NCBI GenBank assembly: GCA_047638975.1
Contig: JBLINB010000003.1
Span: 23,251-87,250, forward strand
Length of the DNA stretch: 64,000 nt
Reading direction: 5' to 3'
Source: JAPKEZ01 sp047638975
GTDB lineage: Bacteria > Planctomycetota > UBA1135
The position numbers and the translations under genes were made by a program. Shown here one piece after another: positions 42,838-52,058 of the stretch. Numbering within the stretch: position 1 is the stretch's first letter; each line of letters opens with the position of its first letter. Under the pieces are notes generated by a model. That model was not told where the DNA came from and made no database searches. It worked only from the letters and a program-made list of their open reading frames with translations.

Positions 42838-44087
42838 TTTTTTGGTATTACCTGGCTATTCACCCACTGCGTCCAGAGTTCGTCGGCCTTCATGAATGAC
42901 AACCCATAGGCCTCTTTTAGAGCGCTGCGTTGCGCATCGATATTGGCAGTGGCATCGGCATTGTTTTTTAAGATTGAAATCCATTTCGCAAATTTTTCGG
43001 GGCTATGCTGCTGCATAAATACAATCTTTGACCACGACTCAATGTGCGCGATAAAATCAATGTCTCCGTAACTACGCATCTTGGCAAGATGGACGAAGCC
43101 TTTGGCGTCATCTTTAGCGACAATCGATTTAATTTCTTTTAACCATTCCTTCGAATCTTCGTTGAAGCCAGTCGAGCCTTCGTCGAGGTCGTACATGTTA
43201 AAACGCGGATCATTTAACTGAGTGAAGTAATGCCCTAGTCCGACGCGAATCCATACGGGTGCTTCGTAGAGATAGAGCATATAGCCATCAAATAGATTTA
43301 TGATTACATTGTGCAGCATCGCATTGTGCAGATGTCGATCGTGCTTTATTTTTTCTGGCGCTGTCGATAAGCCAAACCACATTGAACGCGATACTGGGTT
43401 TGTTGCGAATGGACGCCAATCGTTATGCCAGCGCTGCGGATGCGAATCAAGCAGGCCGATGTAGTCGCGTTTAATAATTGCGATATCTTTTTCTTTGATT
43501 AACAGCAACACTTCATGCTTCATCGGCATTCCTAGGTATTGTCCGAGGCCCAGCCATTGTGGAAGACTCGGCTTGCGCTTCTCGGCCTTTAGCCAGTGCT
43601 CTTTAAGGATTTCACTCCAACCGTTCTCTGCAGCGTCAATGAAAATGTCTTCGGTAGGCAGACTGCTAAAAGGGTCTTCTTCCCAGCCGAAAAGGCTCAG
43701 TAACTGCTGATAAGAGTTCTCGGCGCGCCATGCCATTAAGTGAATGCGCATCCATGGGTCTAGAGTCTTTATCTTCTTTGGCTTTAGATGTGGAAAAGAT
43801 ATCGCGAATTCGGTTAGCTCCGCAAGGTAATCCTTTTTTTCTTTAACCGGTATTTTCCAGGGCTTTAATTCGGCGCCAAAGCGGAAGTGCTCTGTTTCGA
43901 CCCACATGATTTTTTTATTTTCAATGTGCTTTTCAATTTCTTGACTTTCGCTAGTAAAGAACAAGAATGGACCGTGTCCATATACGCCAGCACTCTGCAT
44001 ACGCTCTGGGCTATTCATGCACATCGTGCAGTCTGATTCGGAAGCTTGGCTGCTAAAGAATGAAAGAATGATTGCAGTTAGAATCAT
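42834..44087 (-). CDS. Secreted protein of unknown function, degenerate peptidase-MA-like
   Basis: 417 residues from the ATG at 44087, which overlaps the previous stop as ATGA; an ATG at 44102 is also possible. A signal peptide (LTAIILSFFSSQASES) is followed by a Cys pair CTMC. HNAMLHNVIINLF then YEAPVWIRVGLGHYFTQ align with the HExxH and AWLDEGTASYFEG segments of peptidase-MA proteins, but the HExxH Glu and one His are absent, so catalysis is unlikely. It is the last of three coupled exported-protein genes. A binding role is inferred. Confidence 0.6.
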   Translation of the reverse strand: MILTAIILSFFSSQASESDCTMCMNSPERMQSAGVYGHGPFLFFTSESQEIEKHIENKKIMWVETEHFRFGAELKPWKIPVKEKKDYLAELTEFAISFPHLKPKKIKTLDPWMRIHLMAWRAENSYQQLLSLFGWEEDPFSSLPTEDIFIDAAENGWSEILKEHWLKAEKRKPSLPQWLGLGQYLGMPMKHEVLLLIKEKDIAIIKRDYIGLLDSHPQRWHNDWRPFATNPVSRSMWFGLSTAPEKIKHDRHLHNAMLHNVIINLFDGYMLYLYEAPVWIRVGLGHYFTQLNDPRFNMYDLDEGSTGFNEDSKEWLKEIKSIVAKDDAKGFVHLAKMRSYGDIDFIAHIESWSKIVFMQQHSPEKFAKWISILKNNADATANIDAQRSALKEAYGLSFMKADELWTQWVNSQVIPKK

Positions 44088-44974
44088 ATTTTGGCAGACC
44101 ATGCGGTGGCTAATTCGATGAGTTCGGTCATCGATGGACGCATCAAAGGCGGCTCATTTGCGATGACTACACGGCAAGCATTGATTGCTCCTAAGCGTAG
44201 TGCAGTATCGCTGTTACTTAGGTTATCGGCAAGGGCTTGTTTGTCTTTCTCTAAGCCGAATAATTCAAATAAGTGCAAGCCTAATAGCCGCGCTTTTTTG
44301 TTGGCGGTTGTTAGTTTCTTTTCAATTAATTCCGACATGATGCCGCGCGAAAGACCACTAAAGTCGGCACGTAATTGCTGCTTGTCATCTTTCCATTGTA
44401 GGTCAATAATTTTGACACACTCTTCAACAGCTAGTTCTTTGCCGCGCATCATTAAACCGCGCACGCATTGGTACTTAATCTCAGGATGATCTCTTTCGAA
44501 AAACTCGGTTAGTTGATCTACCGCATCATCGAGCGAGCTGTCGGCCCAACGCCGTAATAAGTAGGCGTAGACTTCATCTGGAGTTTTGCGGTTGCTCAAA
44601 CTTAAAGCCAAGGATAAATCGTGATCAACCAAAACTTTATCTAGAACAGTCAGTAGCTCGGCTAGTCGTCCGACTTCCTGTATTCGCGGAAAGGAAGTTA
44701 AGCATTTCGGGATGACGCCTTCTCCGATTTCTACTAACAGTTGTATGCCATCACTGACTTCATCGATACCTTCTTCTTCGTCAACCTTGCCCTTTTCAAT
44801 TAAACGCAAGCCAGTCATCATACTTTTTTTAGCAGCAGACTTTAGGTGGGCGAACTTTTTCTTTACTTCGACTTCTTCTGCCTGTGGCTTTGCCTCTTTT
44901 TGCGCAGAAAGATAGGTGGGGCAGCACATTACAGCGCCAGCGATTAGCAAAATGTTGATGGTGGTTTTAGTCAC
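44084..44974 (-). CDS. Exported alpha-helical (HEAT-like) protein of unknown function
   Basis: 296 residues from the GTG at 44974, chosen because it gives a signal peptide (TKTTINILLIAGAVMCC to LSAQ) and an 8-base overlap with the upstream stop; the frame extends further without a good start. The rest is a run of charged helices with HEAT-repeat-like pattern (LLRRWADSSLDDAVDQLTEF, HPEIKYQCVRGLMMRGKELA, NSDTALRLGAINACRVVIA). No family is recognised. It is the middle gene of a coupled trio. Confidence 0.6.
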   Translation of the reverse strand: MTKTTINILLIAGAVMCCPTYLSAQKEAKPQAEEVEVKKKFAHLKSAAKKSMMTGLRLIEKGKVDEEEGIDEVSDGIQLLVEIGEGVIPKCLTSFPRIQEVGRLAELLTVLDKVLVDHDLSLALSLSNRKTPDEVYAYLLRRWADSSLDDAVDQLTEFFERDHPEIKYQCVRGLMMRGKELAVEECVKIIDLQWKDDKQQLRADFSGLSRGIMSELIEKKLTTANKKARLLGLHLFELFGLEKDKQALADNLSNSDTALRLGAINACRVVIANEPPLMRPSMTELIELATAWSAKI

Positions 44975-45662
44975 GATTGTTTCGGCTTCGGAATTCGTAC
45001 GGCAGACATGAGATGAATCGATTGCTGCCCTCGAGCGGAGAGTTGGCCCATAGTAAACGGTTAGCGTTGAACTCGCTCTCTGTTCCAATAATAATTTGGA
45101 TTATTTCTACATCAACCTCGGCGGTGCTCCGCGGACCTGGTTGCCGATGATGCAAGTAAACAATAGCCCACCCCGCAGCAGTCTTTGCTGTTTGTGACCA
45201 CTGGCCACTTTCTAGGGTTGCGGTCATTGCGGCTATACCAGCACCAAGCTGGCTAGGGGCAGGGCCACAGCGCTTGCGCTCGATTTGAAACCCGTCTAGC
45301 TTGGCATCAGACAAGCCTTGTGGCTTGTATTCTTGCAAGCCAGAGCGCAGGACGTTCATTTTTTGCAAAGCTTGCTGACTTGCGAGATCTTTTTTTTGGT
45401 GGAGTATTTCGGCTTCGGCCAAGCCATTCATCAATAAATGCGAGCGTAAAGTCGAATCACCGAATTCTTGGAAAGAAAGTTTCAAATTTTCAGCTGCAGC
45501 GTCGATAGTATTCGCGTAGATAATAGTGTCACCCACCTGAAGATACTCAGCTGGGCGCGCGCATCCCACAAAACTGCTAACTAGCAACCAACAGCAGCCT
45601 AACTTAGCTAAAATATAGACTAAGTTGGCTTTCGTCAACGTACGCAACAACATCACAACCAT
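44967..45662 (-). CDS. Putative lipoprotein of unknown function
   Basis: 231 residues if the first ATG (45662) is used; the ATG at 45653 is an alternative. The signal ends in a lipobox (VSSFVGCARP, Cys near residue 34). The mature part has helices (AENLKLSFQEFGDSTLR) then a beta-rich half with PAPSQLGAGIAAM-like and QTAKTAAGWAIVYLHHR. This half resembles the shape of PPIase-domain remnants, but no motif is conserved. It is head-to-head with the SurA-like gene, their start codons overlapping in CATG, and leads the exported trio. Confidence 0.55.
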   Translation of the reverse strand: MVVMLLRTLTKANLVYILAKLGCCWLLVSSFVGCARPAEYLQVGDTIIYANTIDAAAENLKLSFQEFGDSTLRSHLLMNGLAEAEILHQKKDLASQQALQKMNVLRSGLQEYKPQGLSDAKLDGFQIERKRCGPAPSQLGAGIAAMTATLESGQWSQTAKTAAGWAIVYLHHRQPGPRSTAEVDVEIIQIIIGTESEFNANRLLWANSPLEGSNRFISCLPYEFRSRNNRD

Positions 45663-47247
45663 GATTTTACCGTTTTTAATAACTTTGGTAGCCCTTTATC
45701 CGGCTTCATTCGATCAAGATGCCTTTCCTGGGCTAACCCAAAAAGCAGAAGTACAAGCTGATGTTGCTACGAAGGTCGTAGTAAAGAGCATCGATGTGAG
45801 CCTCGAAGAGCAACTCACGCGTGCCTATATCTTTACCGCAGGCTCGCGTTATGTACTGCAACGCACTCTCGACGAGTTGCTGAACGACGAAATCAGTCGT
45901 CGTCGTGAAGCCAATCTTTTTATTGGTGATATCGATATCAGCGAGGAGGACATTGATGAGCAAATCCAAGAGCGCATTAACTTAGTGCTAGCTCAAGATC
46001 CTACTTTAGATTTCTGGGAGCAAGTCGAGGCTCAAGGGTTTACGCGTCAAACATTTCGCGACGAAATGCGCCGCAATACTCAGGCGCAACAGATGTTCTT
46101 CCCGAAAGACCCGTCTGAATGGCCCGTTGCACAACTAGAGGTTATGCTCGGTCAGCATTGGATAGACTTTTTGAAGGACGACCACCAATCTCTGCTCGAG
46201 ATGAAAGAGAAGGGCGAGCTGCAGCCGCTCAATGAGCAAATGCTGAGTCAGTTTTTGATGCCAACAATCTGGATGTCATTAATTAAGTCAGGAACAATTG
46301 TTAATCCATCTGATGGTTTGCCAGAAGGCGTAGTACTGCGCGTAAATGGTCACGACCTTAAAACTGCAGATATTTACAAAGTAATTGAACCCTTAATTAC
46401 CGAAGTCGAACGCGAGTGGACGACATCTTTTGTGACTAGTCTTAACTTGGCCAGTGCCGATTTGAAGGCTAACGGCCACTGGCTAACGGATGAAGCCTAC
46501 AGTGTCGCGCTCGATCTAGAGCGCGCCGAATACGAAGGCACCATCATTCCGCACGAAATGATGATCTTGCAATTCCTAGGTTTTCCTAGCATGGAAATTT
46601 ACTACCAGTACTTCCGTGCACGCCACTCTTTCATCAATGCTTTACCGGCTAAAGATAGTCAAGAGTATGCGGCATTGGTCGAGAAAGCAATCGCCGCGCG
46701 CGGTAGCTTTTACACGGCAGATAAAATACAGGTCGATGTTATTTTATTAGGAGTGCGCAGCAAAACTACAGGGCGTTTTCCAATTAAAGGCAACCCGTAC
46801 TTGGGTAGCCTAGAACGTGCACATGAGGTCGGTGAAATTCTTGCAGAAGAAGGGGCTGATTGGCGAGCAATACTGCTCGATTACTCCGACTACCCTGATT
46901 CCGTTGGTGGCGGCCGCAGTGCTGGCCTACCGCAACCGCATCGGGGCCTTTTGCCAATGCAGTCGCGTAACGACTTGCGCGGTTTCCTAATGGAGAATGA
47001 TTACACAGACTTTGTGTTGCAGTCATCCATGGCAGACCAAATGTACTTCAAATCAGAAGTCGGCAAAGTCTATGGACCTATTAAAACCTCGCTTGGCTAC
47101 TCTTTTTATCGCATCAATGAGATTGTGAAAGGTTCCAAAGAAGTAGACTACGCTGGTAACGAACGCGATGCGTTTATCATTAATGACGACTTGCTAACGA
47201 CTCACTTTCACGCATACGTTAAAGCGTTGCGTGCTAAAGCAGAGTAG
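45661..47247 (+). CDS. SurA-like peptidyl-prolyl isomerase/chaperone family protein
   Basis: 528 residues from the ATG at 45661. A signal segment (MILPFLITLVALYPASF) precedes SurA/PpiC-like helices with LQRTLDELLNDEISRRR and EEDIDEQIQERINLVLAQ. The C-terminal part (about 370-500) has a parvulin-like arrangement: DKIQVDVILLGV, AHEVGEILAEEGADWRAILLDYSD, and VGKVYGPIKTSLGYSFYRINE, which fits the end of a rotamase domain. Folding of envelope proteins is inferred. The gene is head-to-head with a lipoprotein gene and is followed by an ABC exporter. Confidence 0.7.
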   Translation: MILPFLITLVALYPASFDQDAFPGLTQKAEVQADVATKVVVKSIDVSLEEQLTRAYIFTAGSRYVLQRTLDELLNDEISRRREANLFIGDIDISEEDIDEQIQERINLVLAQDPTLDFWEQVEAQGFTRQTFRDEMRRNTQAQQMFFPKDPSEWPVAQLEVMLGQHWIDFLKDDHQSLLEMKEKGELQPLNEQMLSQFLMPTIWMSLIKSGTIVNPSDGLPEGVVLRVNGHDLKTADIYKVIEPLITEVEREWTTSFVTSLNLASADLKANGHWLTDEAYSVALDLERAEYEGTIIPHEMMILQFLGFPSMEIYYQYFRARHSFINALPAKDSQEYAALVEKAIAARGSFYTADKIQVDVILLGVRSKTTGRFPIKGNPYLGSLERAHEVGEILAEEGADWRAILLDYSDYPDSVGGGRSAGLPQPHRGLLPMQSRNDLRGFLMENDYTDFVLQSSMADQMYFKSEVGKVYGPIKTSLGYSFYRINEIVKGSKEVDYAGNERDAFIINDDLLTTHFHAYVKALRAKAE

Positions 47248-47252
47248 GGCTA

Positions 47253-49151
47253 GTGTCGAGATCGAACACCTCATTGCTTGGCGCGTATAAACGCGTCATG
47301 CCTTACCTTAGCCAATATAAGGCTTCGGTGGCGGCAGTGGTGGTGCTCGGTGCAGTAGCCGCACTTGGCTCGCGCTTTACAATTGTTTTTGTAAAGCCAC
47401 TGATTGATCGCCTGCATTTAGAGCCGGGTGAGTCGCCATTGGGTGGGTTGCCACTAGATGAATTGTCACAGGAGGAATCGCCAGATGAATCGTTATTATA
47501 TAGATTCACTAATGGCGTTCTTGAGCCGTGGCTGGCTAGGCTTGGCGATTGGGGGCTAGGCCCCGGAGTCAGTCAAGCGATTAGCTTGGTGTGTGTGATG
47601 TTATTGTTGGCGACGGTTTTCGCTGGAGTGCAGTATTTATTCATTCGCGCATCACGCATGTTATCGGTGTACATGATCACCGATTTGCGTCAAGATATGG
47701 CAAGTCACGTAGCCAGCTTAGGCATGGGCTATCACTCCGGACGCCGTCTTGGTGATTTGGTTTCGCGCATGACTTCAGATGCCAACACCGCGTTGCGTAT
47801 CTTAAATATGATGATTGAAGAAATGGTGCAATCACCATTTAACATCCTGGGATCATTGCTTGTCGCTTATGCCGCCGAGCCAACGGCGACCATCGGCACC
47901 CTTGTGTTTTTACCATTGTTGGCCTTACCAGTAATCATAATAGGTCCGCGTATCCGAAGTCGCGCGCGCAAGTCGCAAGATTCTTTAGGCGACACTACGC
48001 AATTGCTTACCCAAATGTTGTCGGGCATTCGCGTTGTAAAAGCCTTCCGTATGGAAGAGCGCGAGGCCATTGAATACCGCAAGGCTAACGACGAATTTGT
48101 CGTCCAAACGCGCGGCATGGTGCGCGCACAAGCGGTGTCCTTGGCGATCACTGCATTCTTCGCGAATGGTGGAGTAGGCTTAGTCATCGGTGCATTGGTT
48201 ATCGTGCACCTGACCATCGTTGAGATTTTTCATGACGTCGGCACCATGTTTGCCTTCTTCATCGCCATCGGAACTTTGTTCGCCTACGTGCGCCGTTTGA
48301 CTCGCGCTTTTACGGGTATCTACGCCTCGATGGGTTCACTCGACCGCGTGTTCGAAGTTTTCGACTTAGAGCCAGACATGAAAGTGAATCCGAATGCTCA
48401 GTCGCTGAAACAATTTAATGACCAAATCGAATTTGAGGATATAAGTTTTAGTTACCCAGGCGCAAAAGAAAAAGCGATAGATGGCTTGAGCTTAACGGTT
48501 AAGCGTGGCGAGCGCATTGCATTCGTCGGATTATCCGGAGCTGGCAAGTCGACACTACTCGATTTGGTCGCACGTTTTTACGATGTAGATTCCGGAAAAA
48601 TAAAAGTGGACGGCGTCGATTTGCGCGACATCAATCAAGATGATTGGCTAGGTCAGTTAGCTGTTGTTCAGCAACAACCCTTTTTATTCCAAGCAAGTAT
48701 CCGCGAAAACATATTGTATGGCCGTCCTGATGCGAGCGAAGAGCAGTTGCAGGCAGCGATCGAATCAGCAAACTTAAATGAAACGATAGCGCAGTTGCCG
48801 GAGGGTTTAGATACCCAAGTCGGAGATTCTGGTTCGCGCTTAAGTGGGGGACAGGCGCAACGCGTTACTATCGCGCGCGCTTTGTTAAAAGACTCTGAGG
48901 TGCTGCTGCTTGATGAAGCGACCTCGGCGTTGGATTCTGATTCCGAGCATAAAGTACAGGTGGCTTTAGAAAATCTAATGCGCGGCCGCACTTCGTTTGT
49001 GATTGCGCACCGCCTTGGCACCATCCGTTCCGCCGATCGCATCATCGTTCTAGAAGCGGGGTGTATCGTTGAAGAAGGTAACCACGAGCAACTGCTTGCC
49101 GCCGAAGGCAGCTATTCGCACATGTGGAAATTACAGTTAGGCCTCGACTAA
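47253..49151 (+). CDS. ABC transporter, fused permease and ATPase (MsbA-like exporter)
   Basis: 632 residues, GTG start. An N-terminal six-helix export domain (about 20-350) precedes an ATPase with Walker A GLSGAGKSTLLDLVARFYD, Q-loop AVVQQQPFLFQASIRENILY, signature RLSGGQAQRVTIARALL, Walker B EVLLLDEATSALD, and the switch His in VIAHRLGT. The full half-transporter length suggests a homodimeric lipid or drug exporter, as in MsbA. The gene starts 5 bases after the SurA-like gene, suggesting an envelope-biogenesis pair. Confidence 0.93.
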   Translation: MSRSNTSLLGAYKRVMPYLSQYKASVAAVVVLGAVAALGSRFTIVFVKPLIDRLHLEPGESPLGGLPLDELSQEESPDESLLYRFTNGVLEPWLARLGDWGLGPGVSQAISLVCVMLLLATVFAGVQYLFIRASRMLSVYMITDLRQDMASHVASLGMGYHSGRRLGDLVSRMTSDANTALRILNMMIEEMVQSPFNILGSLLVAYAAEPTATIGTLVFLPLLALPVIIIGPRIRSRARKSQDSLGDTTQLLTQMLSGIRVVKAFRMEEREAIEYRKANDEFVVQTRGMVRAQAVSLAITAFFANGGVGLVIGALVIVHLTIVEIFHDVGTMFAFFIAIGTLFAYVRRLTRAFTGIYASMGSLDRVFEVFDLEPDMKVNPNAQSLKQFNDQIEFEDISFSYPGAKEKAIDGLSLTVKRGERIAFVGLSGAGKSTLLDLVARFYDVDSGKIKVDGVDLRDINQDDWLGQLAVVQQQPFLFQASIRENILYGRPDASEEQLQAAIESANLNETIAQLPEGLDTQVGDSGSRLSGGQAQRVTIARALLKDSEVLLLDEATSALDSDSEHKVQVALENLMRGRTSFVIAHRLGTIRSADRIIVLEAGCIVEEGNHEQLLAAEGSYSHMWKLQLGLD

Positions 49152-49607
49152 CAGCGCAACGACTTGCGCCGTGATGCGCAGGGCATCGCCACCTTCTGTG
49201 GTTTTGCCTTTTACATTAACGCGACTCATATCAAGTTGTAGCAGCGTACTTAAATGTTGGCGAATATCTTGACGGCGTGGCGCCACCTTAGGTTGGTCGC
49301 AAATAAGGACGCAGTCAATCGAGGCCACGCGTAATTTCAACTGCGCTAATTCTTTCATGCAGTGCTCAACAAAAACACTGCTGCGGCATTCACTCCAGCG
49401 TGGGTCTTGATCACTGAAGGTCGTGCCCAAGTCATCGAGTCCGGCGGCGCCTAAGATTGCATCACAGAGCGCGTGCAATAAAACGTCGGCGTCAGAATGA
49501 CCGACTGGCGCCAACTCGCTATCGAATAGAACACCTCCGAGATAGCAGTCGCCACCTACGGCAAGTTGGTGGCAGTCGTAACCGATTCCGATGCGTGGTG
49601 CATTCAT
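49137..49607 (-). CDS. ispF: 2-C-methyl-D-erythritol 2,4-cyclodiphosphate synthase
   Basis: 156 residues. It forms the cyclic diphosphate in the MEP isoprenoid pathway. Zinc residues are in IGIGYDCHQL (Asp, His) and GHSDADVLLHALCDAILGA, with FSDQDPRW and VNVKGKTTEGGDALR downstream. It overlaps ispD by 4 bases (ATGA). The 3' end overlaps the convergent ABC gene by 15 bases. Confidence 0.97.
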   Translation of the reverse strand: MNAPRIGIGYDCHQLAVGGDCYLGGVLFDSELAPVGHSDADVLLHALCDAILGAAGLDDLGTTFSDQDPRWSECRSSVFVEHCMKELAQLKLRVASIDCVLICDQPKVAPRRQDIRQHLSTLLQLDMSRVNVKGKTTEGGDALRITAQVVALLVEA

Positions 49608-50308
49608 CCTTGAACCGCACTACATTTGAGCAGTGCCTCAGCGAGACATAAATCGCTGCTAGTTGTTAGTTTGAAATTAGGGCCGCTACAAGCAACCAAA
49701 TGCGGATGCTGCTCTATGTTTTCTAGAAGCATGCTTTCGTCGGTAGGCAGCCCTTGCTCTTTGACGTTCCAGCTAGCAAAAGCCTGTTGCATAATCGCGC
49801 AACTTGCTCCTTGCGGAGTTTGCGCCCGCCACAGATCTTGGCGGTCAAGCGTAGAAGCCACTCGCGTATCACCACTGCACCTTTTTAGAGTGTCGGCCAA
49901 TGGTTCGGCGGCCAGCGCACAACCATGCTGGCGCACATTAATAATGATTTGCTCGATATCACTACTACTAATGAGCGGGCGCGCCGCATCGTGAACGAGC
50001 ACGAAATCATGCCCTTCACATGCTGCTTCAACACCATTACGGCTTGAAATCCAGCGCTCTTCTCCTCCGGCGACGACTAAATCGGCACCAAGTTGTATAG
50101 GATCGGTTTGCCATTCACTTTGCATGCGTTTGACGTCATAATCATTCATGACCACCACGATTTTTCCGATAGAGTCGCAGTTGCGAAAAGCACGAATGGA
50201 ATAGGACAATAACGGCAGGCCATTTAGGCGCAATAGGGATTTATTCGTGCCCCCCATGCGTCGTCCTTGGCCTGCAGCAACAATGACGGCAGCTGTATCG
50301 GAAAGCAT
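49604..50308 (-). CDS. ispD: 2-C-methyl-D-erythritol 4-phosphate cytidylyltransferase
   Basis: 234 residues. It makes CDP-methylerythritol. The N-terminal nucleotide loop is AVIVAAGQGRRMGGTNKSLL (slightly unlike the usual GxGxRxxxxxPKQ, with NKS in place of PKQ), followed by FVLVHDAARPLISSSDIEQI and QTPQGASCAIMQQAF, which are diagnostic. Co-transcribed with ispF; a separate plus-strand ruvC starts 33 bases upstream. Confidence 0.94.
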   Translation of the reverse strand: MLSDTAAVIVAAGQGRRMGGTNKSLLRLNGLPLLSYSIRAFRNCDSIGKIVVVMNDYDVKRMQSEWQTDPIQLGADLVVAGGEERWISSRNGVEAACEGHDFVLVHDAARPLISSSDIEQIIINVRQHGCALAAEPLADTLKRCSGDTRVASTLDRQDLWRAQTPQGASCAIMQQAFASWNVKEQGLPTDESMLLENIEQHPHLVACSGPNFKLTTSSDLCLAEALLKCSAVQG

Positions 50309-50341
50309 GTCATTAGGTTAGCACTTTGTTAGGCTATAGGG

Positions 50342-50920
50342 GTGAACAGACTCCGCGTTCTTGGCATCGACCCCGGCACCTTAAAATTAGGATGGGCGAT
50401 AGTCGACGCGCATGATTTCAGTTCGGTGACGCGTGTTGCTTCTGGTTGTTTAGTGCTAGGTAAAAGCACGACCTTGATCGCCGAACGCTTGCATCAATTA
50501 CATGTGCAGTTACGCGTTGTCATTGCTCAGCATAAGCCAACAGTCTTAGCAATCGAGACGGCATTTTTCGGGGAGAATGCGCAGTCTGCATTGCGCATTG
50601 GCGAAGCACGCGGAGTGGTGTTGATGCTGGCGGCAGAATTTGGTCTTGACGTAAATGAAATACCGCCAGCCACTATAAAGCGCCGCATTGCGGGCAATGG
50701 CCGGGCGAGTAAAGAGCAGGTCTACCAGATGAGTTTGCAGCATCTACAGTGCGATGACTTTAAGCCGGCGAGCGCTGACGAAAGTGATGCTGTAGCCATT
50801 GCTTTATGTCAGCATATGAATAGCTTCAGTGCAGAAGCAACTTCCAATAATAAACTAGAAAACAGAAAAGTTAAGCGTAGCAGAGGCGCTAAACTACCTC
50901 CTGGAGCAACATTCCAATAA
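50342..50920 (+). CDS. ruvC: Crossover junction endodeoxyribonuclease RuvC
   Basis: 192 residues, GTG start. It resolves Holliday junctions with RuvAB. The acidic catalytic residues lie in VLGIDPGTLKLGWAIVD, LAIETAFFGENAQSALRIGE and SADESDAVAIALCQH, with the basic PPATIKRRIAGNGRASKEQV between. A basic, Lys/Arg-rich C-terminal tail is extra. ruvA and ruvB are not in the window. Confidence 0.95.
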   Translation: MNRLRVLGIDPGTLKLGWAIVDAHDFSSVTRVASGCLVLGKSTTLIAERLHQLHVQLRVVIAQHKPTVLAIETAFFGENAQSALRIGEARGVVLMLAAEFGLDVNEIPPATIKRRIAGNGRASKEQVYQMSLQHLQCDDFKPASADESDAVAIALCQHMNSFSAEATSNNKLENRKVKRSRGAKLPPGATFQ

Positions 50921-50922
50921 AC

Positions 50923-51681
50923 ATGATAAACCCAGCAAGAATAGACTTTAGCCAGCTTAAAAATTGGTTAGTAGAAAATTCTGATGCCATCGAGCCGGGC
51001 TTGTCACTGTACGATGAGCGACTTGACCTCGGGGTAAAGTTAAGTGTGCCGGTTTACGGTATCGATGCTTTGGGGCGGCCGTGTCTATGTATCATCCATC
51101 CGATACTCGACTCAACTGTGTTTGAAAAAATGCTCGAAGCTATTGCGCAAATGCAAACACAAGGGCGTCGTTTTAGCACATTATTTCCGAGGCCGTCCGA
51201 GCCGCGTATCTTTTTGATTACGGCATCGATTGCGCCTGATTTGCGTCAAAGCCTTGACTTATTAACCAGAGCTTTTCCATTGCGTACGTTCGTGGTATCC
51301 GACACTTTGGTGGCTAAGGCTACTAATAAATTGCACCTAGAAGACCCGATAAATAGTTGTCGTCCACATAGTTTGTCTAGTCAATTAGAGCCCGGAATTG
51401 CCGCCCGTGCAAACCGATTAATGAATGCTGCAGAGTCTTTGCAGCCGCCTATCTTAATGCAGGGTCATGATTGGCCCATTATATTTGTCAACGAGAGCGG
51501 GCCGATTGCTGCGTTATTTGCTGATGAAGATAAATTGCTGTTTGTGCAGGGACACGCCCTGCATGATAATACTCGCCTTCTTTTAGAGAATGACGAGGTC
51601 GTTGATACAGCGATTGATTATTTGTTGCGCTGCCAGATAAACGCCGAACCCGCCAAGCCAGAAGCCGTCACCATTGGGTGA
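50923..51681 (+). CDS. Protein of unknown function (possible nuclease-like fold)
   Basis: 252 residues, 2 bases after ruvC and overlapping the next gene by 4. No signal or membrane segment. The N-terminal half reads LDLGVKLSVPVYGIDALGRP then CLCIIHPILD, a strand pattern reminiscent of PD-(D/E)xK nucleases, but the full catalytic set is not seen. A helix/strand region (SLDLLTRAFPLRTFVVSDT) and a beta-rich end follow. Position between ruvC and a ComEA-like gene hints at DNA metabolism (inference only). Confidence 0.5.
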   Translation: MINPARIDFSQLKNWLVENSDAIEPGLSLYDERLDLGVKLSVPVYGIDALGRPCLCIIHPILDSTVFEKMLEAIAQMQTQGRRFSTLFPRPSEPRIFLITASIAPDLRQSLDLLTRAFPLRTFVVSDTLVAKATNKLHLEDPINSCRPHSLSSQLEPGIAARANRLMNAAESLQPPILMQGHDWPIIFVNESGPIAALFADEDKLLFVQGHALHDNTRLLLENDEVVDTAIDYLLRCQINAEPAKPEAVTIG

Positions 51682-52058
51682 AGGCCGTTCATCATTTCGG
51701 GGTGTGCACGCTATTGCTGCTATTGTGTGGGCGTGCGTGGCAGCTGAATGCTATTAAAGATAGCGCGTGGCATTTTGATGTGCTGGCAGACAGCTGCTCT
51801 TTGGTGCCTGATTTGGCTAGCGCACCGTTGTGCGAATTGGCGCTGTTGCCGGGTTTGGGGCGTACGCGTGCGGCATGCATTGTGGCAGGGCGTCATTTTT
51901 TAGATGAACCCCTTACGGCCAAGCGCCTATTCTTGATTGACGGTATCGGCGAGAAAACAGCGCGCGATGTTTCCGCTTGGTATCTGGCGCAAAGCGGTGC
52001 TGGCGATACGCTAAAATATGGTCATGAGCTTGGCCAAACCAACTCCCGCACAAATTAG
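51678..52058 (+). CDS. ComEA-like helix-hairpin-helix protein
   Basis: 126 residues, GTG start overlapping the previous stop. A short hydrophobic N-terminus (TLLLLLCGRAWQL) suggests an anchor or signal. Residues about 48-110 hold two helix-hairpin-helix motifs (CELALLPGLGRTRAACIVAG and LFLIDGIGEKTARDVSAW), the ComEA layout for binding duplex DNA during uptake. No other competence gene is adjacent, and the 3' end overlaps nadC. Confidence 0.75.
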   Translation: MKAVHHFGVCTLLLLLCGRAWQLNAIKDSAWHFDVLADSCSLVPDLASAPLCELALLPGLGRTRAACIVAGRHFLDEPLTAKRLFLIDGIGEKTARDVSAWYLAQSGAGDTLKYGHELGQTNSRTN

